Shown here in pieces: positions 57,952 to 64,000 of a DNA stretch of 64,000 nt. A program made the position numbers and the translations under genes. The DNA comes from Zygnema cylindricum (lineage: Eukaryota > Streptophyta > Zygnematophyceae > Zygnematales > Zygnemataceae), in the NCBI GenBank assembly GCA_037447655.1, contig JBBHKE010000819.1, positions 53,497 through 117,496 of the forward strand, read 5' to 3'. Position 1 is the stretch's first letter. Each line of letters opens with the position of its first letter. The notes beneath the pieces were generated by a model. That model saw only the letters and a list, made by a program, of their open reading frames with translations, was not told the origin of the DNA and searched no databases.

Positions 57952-59306
57952 ATCACACATGAGCCGGTCAAAACTTGTGATGGTTGCGCTTTAGGCAAAA
58001 TCCACAGATTGCCATTTCCTAAAGAGTTTGAGCATCGGTCAACGAAACTTTTAGAACAAATTCATACGGATGTTTTTGGTCCTACGAAGGTTCCATCTGC
58101 CGGAGGGGTGAAATATATGGTCACCTTCACAGATGATTTCTCCAAATTTACAAAAGTTTACTTCATGAAAGAAAAGAGTGCAACGCGGGTGCAAAGAGTG
58201 CAACGCGGGTGCAACTTTCTCCGGTGGTGATTCCAGAGTCAGACTCTCTTCGACTTCCTCAACAAGTTCTGTTCGACCCAGATCAACAGCAGTCAATCCT
58301 CACGGATAACAACCAATGCAATCACCACAATCACCGCAATGCGCAGCATCCGACGATCTTAGCCTCAGAATTTCCGGGGGGAAGAAGATCTAGCAGCCGT
58401 CTGCAAGCAAGCTCTAACTTTGCCTACTCGGCAGCCTCAGGGGAGCCTATGACCATTCATGAGGCCTTCTCATCACCAGAACGGAATCACTAGATTGAGG
58501 AAGCAAACGACGAAATGAAGTCCATCATGGAGGCTCAAACATGGGAGCTTGTGGACCTTCCTCCGGATCGAAAAGCAATCGGCAGCAAATGGGTATTTAA
58601 CGTGAAGTTAAATCCCGACAACACCATTGAACATTATAAGGCCACAGTTGTGGCAAAGGGATATAATCAAAAGGAAGCAATCGATTTTGAAGAAACATTT
58701 TCTCCGGTTGTAAGATTTCTCACAGTTAGGATTTTGCTGTCCCTAGGAGCTATAGAAGATGTGGAAATACATCAGATGGATGTAAAGACGACCTTTTTGC
58801 ACAGAGAACTAGAAGAGACCATTAACATGCAGCAGCCTGAAAAGTATGTGGAACCAGGAAAAGAGCACTTAGTAGGAAAAGAGCACTTAGTATGCAAGTT
58901 GCTAAAATCTCTGTACTGCCTAAAACAGGCCCCCAGACAGTGGAATCTGAAGCTTGATGAATTCCTAACTAGCCTAGGATTTCAAAGGATAAGTTTTGAT
59001 CACTCTATCTACGTTCTAAAGGGTGAAAATGGGATAGTGTATATAGCGGTGTATATAGATGATGTACTATTAATTAGCAAATCAATGGCTGAAATTAACA
59101 AATCAAATTTGCTCTAAACTCAGGTTTCGAGATGAAAGACCTCGGTGAGGCAAAATATATTTTGGGTATCCAGGTAGAGAGGGACAGAAATAAGAAAGAA
59201 ATAAAACTGACTCAAAATAAGGCTATTGGAAACATGTTAGATAAGTACGGAATGCGGTGGGCAAAAGGATGTCTAACTCCAATGGAGTTTTGGTAGAAGT
59301 TAGAGG

Positions 59307-60302
59307 TGTTGAAATAAGTAGTTTTTGTATTTTCTAGGTCTAAAATAAATTAGCGGAAACATATTAGAAAATGATGGCAGCCTGCCTCCATCTCTTCTCT
59401 CTTTCCCCCATACTTGTTGTAGTCACTGAAGGAGAGAGAGAGCGATGGAGCCATGGCTGCCTCAGCTCCATAGGAAGGACTAAAGAGTGACTTAAGTCAC
59501 TCTCAACAAAAGGTTGTGTCTGGCACGACTCGAACCCCCGACCGGTAGAGCGCGGCGTAGCGGTTAGCTCTAACCAGTCTGTCGTAGAAGTCCGTTAGAT
59601 GATATAGGGTTTCATTCATATTTAAACTATTGTATTATACTGAAATGATTTAACTGTAATATGCACGAAACGAACATAGAACTTGTTAAGGTTTAGTGCG
59701 AACGTCATTTCGCACGAAACAAATGAAACAGACATTTGTTTTAAACGGTCGACATTTAATGTCGGATTTAATCCGACGGCGCACGTCATCGCCGAGATCG
59801 CAGAATGGTCACTTTGGATTTTATGGACGTGGCATGACGTGGGGCCGCGTGGAAGGATGACATTCTGTCGCGAAAATTTCGGAGAATATACGAACGAGTG
59901 GAAAAATGACACGCGTCCACTCAGTAGCCTTGTCGTACACCGGCCGAAAGAAAGGACATCGGCCGTAGTACCTTTCTGTACTTTACAGTAATATGATTGG
60001 TTCGTACTTTAGTAGATAGGGGTTGTGAGAGAGATTTAGGACTTAGGAAATTTTGACACCTCTCTCTCTAAGAGAGCTTTGTATAAATTGGCATTTTTGC
60101 CGGCTCATAACTTATCGGCTGGTTGGCCGTTTTCAGTGATTCTTTTTGCTACAAACTCAAGGGAGTCCAGGCTACACAGGGGTGCAGTCAAATTGTCAGT
60201 TTGCCTTCTTGGGCAGCAGTGGTTGTGGCTTCAAGTGGGTTAGTTAAATACTATCTAGAGGCTTCCTGTATTCTGTGGTCCAATGGAGGACACAGAATTG
60301 CA
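59307..60302 (+). repeat. H 5' LTR
   Basis: TGTTGAAATAAGTAG to GACACAGAATTGCA, 996 bp. TATA-like TGTATAAATTGG near 60,078. The Gag ATG at 60,283 lies 20 nt before the LTR end. Confidence 0.9.
59518..59590 (-). other. tRNA-like module in H LTR (antisense)
   Basis: On the minus strand: CTGGTTAGAGC, typical of tRNA D-arms, and a consensus B-box GGTTCGAGTC at 59,527-59,536. The best-preserved Pol III-like internal boxes in the window. Confidence 0.7.
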
Positions 60303-60943
60303 GGTTATGGGCCCAACCTCTAGGGTGCCCACCTTTAATGGATCTGGGTTCATCTATTGGGAAGCCATGATGATGGGAGCTTTGTGTGAAAAACAATACT
60401 GGGGTATCGTCAGTGGACAAGTGAAACGTCCACCTTCGCGAACTCCACCAAGATTTGGGGGAGTAAGGTTTTCTGCAACAACGGCTACCTCAGCGGAGGA
60501 GGCAAATGATGGGGACAGCAGTGTGTCCGAAAAGGGGAAAGAGAAGGAGACACCCCTCACTCCTATTGCCACAGTATCGAGAGCGGCGACCGTGAAGACT
60601 GTGGAGAACGATACTCAAATGTGGGATGATGTAAACATGGCTGCCAAGAACTTCATTCCGAGGCACCTCACTCAAGGTTTGGCCACTCCTCATCTTCACA
60701 TATACAAGGCCGAGGAGTTGTGGGTGAGTTTGGTGGAGATTTATAGAGCTGGAACTATTCAGGAGCTCAAGTTGGCTGAGCAAAAGCTACTGAAATACAC
60801 TTAGAAAGGAGGAAAGATGTTAGATTACTGTAATGATCTTTCTTGTTTGTATATGGAAATGGAAAGTGCCAAGTGGACAGGTACAATGAAAATAAAAGTT
60901 AACACCCTTATCATAAAATTACCAGATGAGTTCGAAAACATAG
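60283..60943 (+). pseudogene. Element H Gag, truncated
   Basis: MEDTELQVMGPTSRVPTFNG, then FGGVRFSATTATS, MAAKNFIPRHLTQGLATPHL and EELWVSLVEIYRAGTIQELK. A TAG at 60,802-60,804 interrupts, after which Gag continues in the same frame (MLDYCNDLSCLYMEMESAK, KVNTLIIKLPDEFENIV) until the E1 LTR. The first six codons are in the LTR. Confidence 0.85.
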
Positions 60944-61910
60944 TGTAGAAATTAATAGTCTTTTAAAGTATTTTCTAGGTTTGAATAGAAATAAGAAAGA
61001 AGTCGAGGCAGTCTACCTCTAACTTCTCTCTCCAACTCTCAAACTTGTCGCAGTCACTGAGAAATTGGAGAGGGAGCTAGAGCCATGGCTACCTAGGCTA
61101 TCCAGAGGTTTACGGGAATATATATTTTAGTTAAGGGTTTAATCTACTAAAAGGTATGTGCCGGCCACAGGATTTGATTCTTGTACCTATCGGCCGGCTG
61201 TCAACCGGTAGTCGGTACCCTTAGCCGTTAAGTGTAGAATCAGTGTTACGTACTATTAGGTTTGATAATTAATTAAACACTTCTACGTAGCATAGTTCAT
61301 TTAACTGAAATAGTTTTACAGGATACATAGATCTAGTAAATGTAAAAGTATGAATTTCGGTATGAATACGAAACCAATACCGCGCATTTATTCCTTTAGT
61401 CGAAAACGAAATAAATATCGCGCGTGTATTTTCAACGGCTACAATTGTATCCGGTTTGATCGGACGGCCACGATAGGCGCCACTATCACGGAACATGTAC
61501 TTTAGGCGTTTTTCAGCCATCGCCACGTCATGTGACACGTGGCGCGACAATGTTGGATTGCGGCGACTATGGAGATTGCGGGATCAAATCCAGCTATGAC
61601 ACGTGTCGACATTTTTGCCATTTCGTACGATGGCCGTATAGAAAGTACACCGGTACTTGTACTTTTCTGTACAACACAGTAATTTGATTGGTTCCGTACT
61701 TCAGTAGATAGAGTTTTAGAGGGGGAATAATGCTTAGAAAATTTTGGGTAAGTAGCTGCCTCTCCCAGAGAGCACGTTGTATAACTTGCAAACTTTGGCC
61801 AGACATAACTATCAATTTACTTAACCATTTTCGGTGTTTTTATGTGCTGCAAACTCACGATAGTCCAAGCTACACAGGGGTGTAGTCGGTAAGAGATTTT
61901 CTCTACCAGG
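60944..61910 (+). mobile_element. E1 LTR, cut by E2
   Basis: Starts TGTAGAAATTAATAG in the middle of H gag and follows other E-type LTRs up to CTCTACCAGG, where the next E LTR begins. The last ~100 bp are missing here and should lie beyond the window. Confidence 0.85.
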
Positions 61911-62975
61911 TGTAGAAATTAATGGTCCGTCTTTAAGTATTTTCTAGGTCTAAATAGAAATATAGAAAGATACCGAGGCTGTCTATCTCTAACATCTCTC
62001 TCCCACTCTCAAACTTGTCGCAATCACTGAGAAAATGGAGAGGAAGCTATAGCCATGGTTATCTAGGCTCTCTAGAGGTTTACGGGAAAGATATTAGTTT
62101 CTTTACCGTTAGGGGTTTCTTTACTTAAAGGATATATGCTGCATCCACGATTTGATCCTGGTACCTGCAAGACGGTGAGTAGCCGGTAGCCGGTAGCCTT
62201 ATCCGTTAAGTCTAGAACTAGTGATGCATACTATATGGTTTGGTATTTACTTAAACATTACCATATAGGATAATTCATTTAAGTGAAACTGTTTACGTGA
62301 TACATAGATCTACGAATGTAAAAGTACAAATTAAGGTACGGACAAGAAACATGTACTGCGCATTTATTTCAATAGTGAAACGAATACCGCGGAGGTATTT
62401 ATTACGGCTACGATTAAATGTGAATTTAATCAGACGTTCGGAATGAATGCCGAAATCGCGGAAGAAGATTCTGGCGCTTTTTGGTCATCGCCACATCGGA
62501 TGACACGTGGCGGAATAACATTGGATCGCGTCATCTCCCATGATTAAAGGAGCAAATTCGGATATACCACGTGTCGATATTTAGGGCATGTCGTACAATG
62601 TCCGAACAAAAATTACACCGGCAGCTCTTTTTTTGTGTATAGAACTGTAGTATGATTGGCTCCGTACATTGGTAGATAGAGTCTATGAGAGAGAAAAGAC
62701 TTAGAAAATGTGTAGATAGGACCCTCTCTCCCATAGAGCTTCTATACAAAAGTTCAACTTTGACCCTCCATAACTTACTGCTCAGGGGAGCAAATTCACA
62801 GATTCTTTTTGCTATCGACTCACGGGAGTCTTGTCTTCACAGGGGTGAAGTTGGTCATAGTTTTTGTCTGCTAGGGTGGCAGTTATTTTTGCTGAAACAC
62901 AAAAGGGTCAGGGTTATCCTAGAGGCTTCTTGGAAGTTGTCCACTCTGAGGACTTATGGAGGTCTCAGAGTTTCA
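61911..62975 (+). repeat. E2 5' LTR
   Basis: TGTAGAAATTAATGG to GGTCTCAGAGTTTCA, 1,065 bp. Carries GACACGTGGC near 62,502, the GTCGTACAATG motif near 62,589, and the tRNA-like block (B-box GGATCAAATC) on the minus strand around 62,140-62,215. Confidence 0.9.
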
Positions 62976-64000
62976 AATTATGGGCCCACCCTCTAGGGTA
63001 CCAATCTTTAATGGAATTGGCAACATATACTGGGAAAGTATGATGATAGGAGCTCTAAGCGAAAAAAGGTTTTGGGGGATAGTGAGTGGACGGTTAGGGC
63101 GTCCATTAAGTCTTGGAATTCCTCCACGGTTTAGATGAAGCAGAAACACCAGGAAAGAGGATCCACCTTCAACGAAGGAAACAAAAGAAGGAGAGGTGGT
63201 GGACAAAGGAAAGGAGAAGGAGGCGACCACACCAATAACAACTGGTTCGGCATTCATGTCACCTATTCCGAGGAACGACAAGAATGATAATGAAACCTGT
63301 GACTTCAACAATATGGCGGCAAAGCACTTCATCCTACGCCATCTCACTCAAGGACTTGCATGTCCTCTTTTGCAGGTAGAAAGGGCATCCGATCTTTGGA
63401 TGGCTCTCATAGAGATGTACCAAAGTGGTACGATTCAGCAACGACAGTTCGCAGATCAGAAAGTTAAGGAGTGTGTATACAAAGGTGGAGGGGTGTTGGA
63501 TTTTTGCAATGAGCTTGCTACACTCTACGTTGAGCTTACTAGTGCGGGATATGTAGAATCTGAGGAGAGTAAGATTAATACACTACTTATGAAACTCCCA
63601 GATGAGTACGAAAACATCATTTGTCGTATGCAGGCAATGGATGGCTCCTCATGGACTTTGAGCTTTACCATAGGGATAATTCTTGTGAAGGAAAGCACTT
63701 TGGAGCTTCGTAGGGGAAAGGACAGGGTCAATGCATTTTCAGCTGGTGGTGATTGGCGGAAGCGTGATGAGAGGAACGGCGGTGACGAGCGGAAGCGTGA
63801 TGAGAGGAACGGTGGTGACGAGCGGAAGCGTGATGAGAGAAAGAAAGACAAAGGTAAACCTTATCGGAACTTTGGTGGAAAGAGAGGGAGAGGAAAAGAA
63901 AGGGGAGCTTTGAAAAAGGGGGCTTGCTTCTTTTGTAGGGAACCGGGTCATTATATGGAGGAATGCCCTTGTTTGGAAAAACTTAGAAGTTGGAATGTGG
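62956..64000 (+). pseudogene. Element E2 Gag (5' part, one TGA), runs off window
   Basis: MEVSEFQIMGPPSRVPIFNG starts 20 nt inside the LTR. The same frame continues to the window end except for a TGA at 63,136-63,138. Landmarks: MAAKHFILRHLTQGLA, INTLLMKLPDEYENIICRMQ, ESTLELRRGKDRVNAF, zinc knuckle CFFCREPGHYMEEC near 63,925-63,970. A 33-bp unit encoding GGDERKRDERN is repeated from 63,756 (at 63,756, 63,789 and 63,822). Closely similar to the intact Gag at 35,401-37,128. With only one stop it is the freshest gag-pol candidate; pol lies outside. Confidence 0.85.
62976..62988 (+). other. Half-tRNA primer binding site of E2
   Basis: AATTATGGGCCCA immediately after the LTR, matching the initiator tRNA-Met anticodon arm except for the first two bases. 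Confidence 0.65.

Larger units (their letters stand above)
55227..59306 (+). pseudogene. Copia element G gag-pol, broken and interrupted
   Basis: A different copia lineage from A-F. Gag starts MSTSTITTAPPPAPVVVEQ, with SRISIFSGEKYVYWADMVE. The zinc knuckle near 55,960-56,010 (CFYCSERGHG-stop-KFC) has a TAG. Protease WIMDTGASAHMC (56,218-56,253) keeps its DTG. Pre-integrase WHKRLGHVNYDSL follows. A solo LTR (56,709-57,951) interrupts the frame between GKIEGVSI and THEPVKTCDGCALGKIHR. Most of the integrase core is missing around 58,190, beside a 20-bp direct repeat. RT (58,515-59,117) has HQMDVKTTFLHRELEE and a YIDD catalytic box, with an 18-bp tandem duplication near 58,857. Element H truncates the 3' end. 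Confidence 0.85.
59307..60943 (+). mobile_element. Copia element H, truncated by E1
   Basis: 5' LTR 59,307-60,302, primer site at 60,303-60,315, then a partial gag. It lies in the RT/RNase H part of G and is itself cut at 60,943 by the E1 LTR. The remainder should lie beyond the window. Confidence 0.88.
61911..64000 (+). mobile_element. Copia element E2, continues past window
   Basis: 5' LTR 61,911-62,975, primer site AATTATGGGCCCA, then gag to the window edge. Inserted into the E1 LTR; the left flank CCAGG (61906-61910) should be repeated after its 3' LTR. Confidence 0.88.

Overview
The window is nuclear DNA from a streptophyte (green plant lineage). It has three recognisable host loci with plant-type relatives and GT-AG introns: an EXORDIUM/phosphate-induced-1-like locus, an ERCC6L2/SWI2-type SNF2 ATPase, and a UDP-rhamnose/UDP-galactose transporter. 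The rest is mostly Ty1/copia LTR retrotransposons and small DNA-transposon derivatives. I cannot name the species. A non-seed plant is a weak guess, based only on the unusual copia elements.

Layout. 1-4,640: purine-rich simple repeats, a degenerate CCCTAAA/GTAC satellite holding a hAT-type MITE, and scattered TIR-element fragments. 4,799-6,069 (+): broken EXORDIUM-like gene. 8,096-10,604: two inverted copies of one MITE family, a solo copia LTR with 5-bp target duplication between them, and a TA-type MITE nested in the second copy. 11,351-21,563 (+): SWI2 gene in 12 exons (1,266 codons predicted). Its first intron holds long CT and T tracts and a 1-kb duplicate of the Walker A exon. 22,681-26,515 (-): URGT gene in 5 exons (342 codons), convergent with SWI2. 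28,038-52,413 (-): a back-to-back block of copia elements. These are a three-LTR composite (A, 28,038-38,380), element B (38,847-45,860) and element F (46,193-52,413). 52,414-54,820: GTAC-rich intergenic repeats with a strong hairpin. 55,227-64,000 (+): a stack of nested copia elements (G hit by H, H by E1, E1 by E2) that runs off the right edge.

The retroelements share an unusual plan. The primer binding site matches the anticodon arm of initiator tRNA-Met, as in Drosophila copia and yeast Ty5, not the tRNA 3' end. In the clean cases the Gag start codon lies inside the LTR, exactly 20 nt before its end. LTRs of several families carry, in U3 and antisense to the element, a tRNA-like module with A-box/B-box similarity; in family A it is a 75-nt cloverleaf followed by a T-run. 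This Pol III/SINE-like block inside copia LTRs is the best candidate for something undescribed here. It recalls the 5S-bearing Cassandra elements, but with a tRNA-like part.

Most gag-pol copies are dead, broken by stops and frameshifts. One ORF (35,401-37,128) is intact: a Gag with zinc knuckle that runs through an acidic stretch into an RNase H relic, in an element lacking the rest of pol. The host genes appear to be ordinary housekeeping genes (chromatin/DNA repair ATPase, Golgi nucleotide-sugar import) and do not form a functional cluster.
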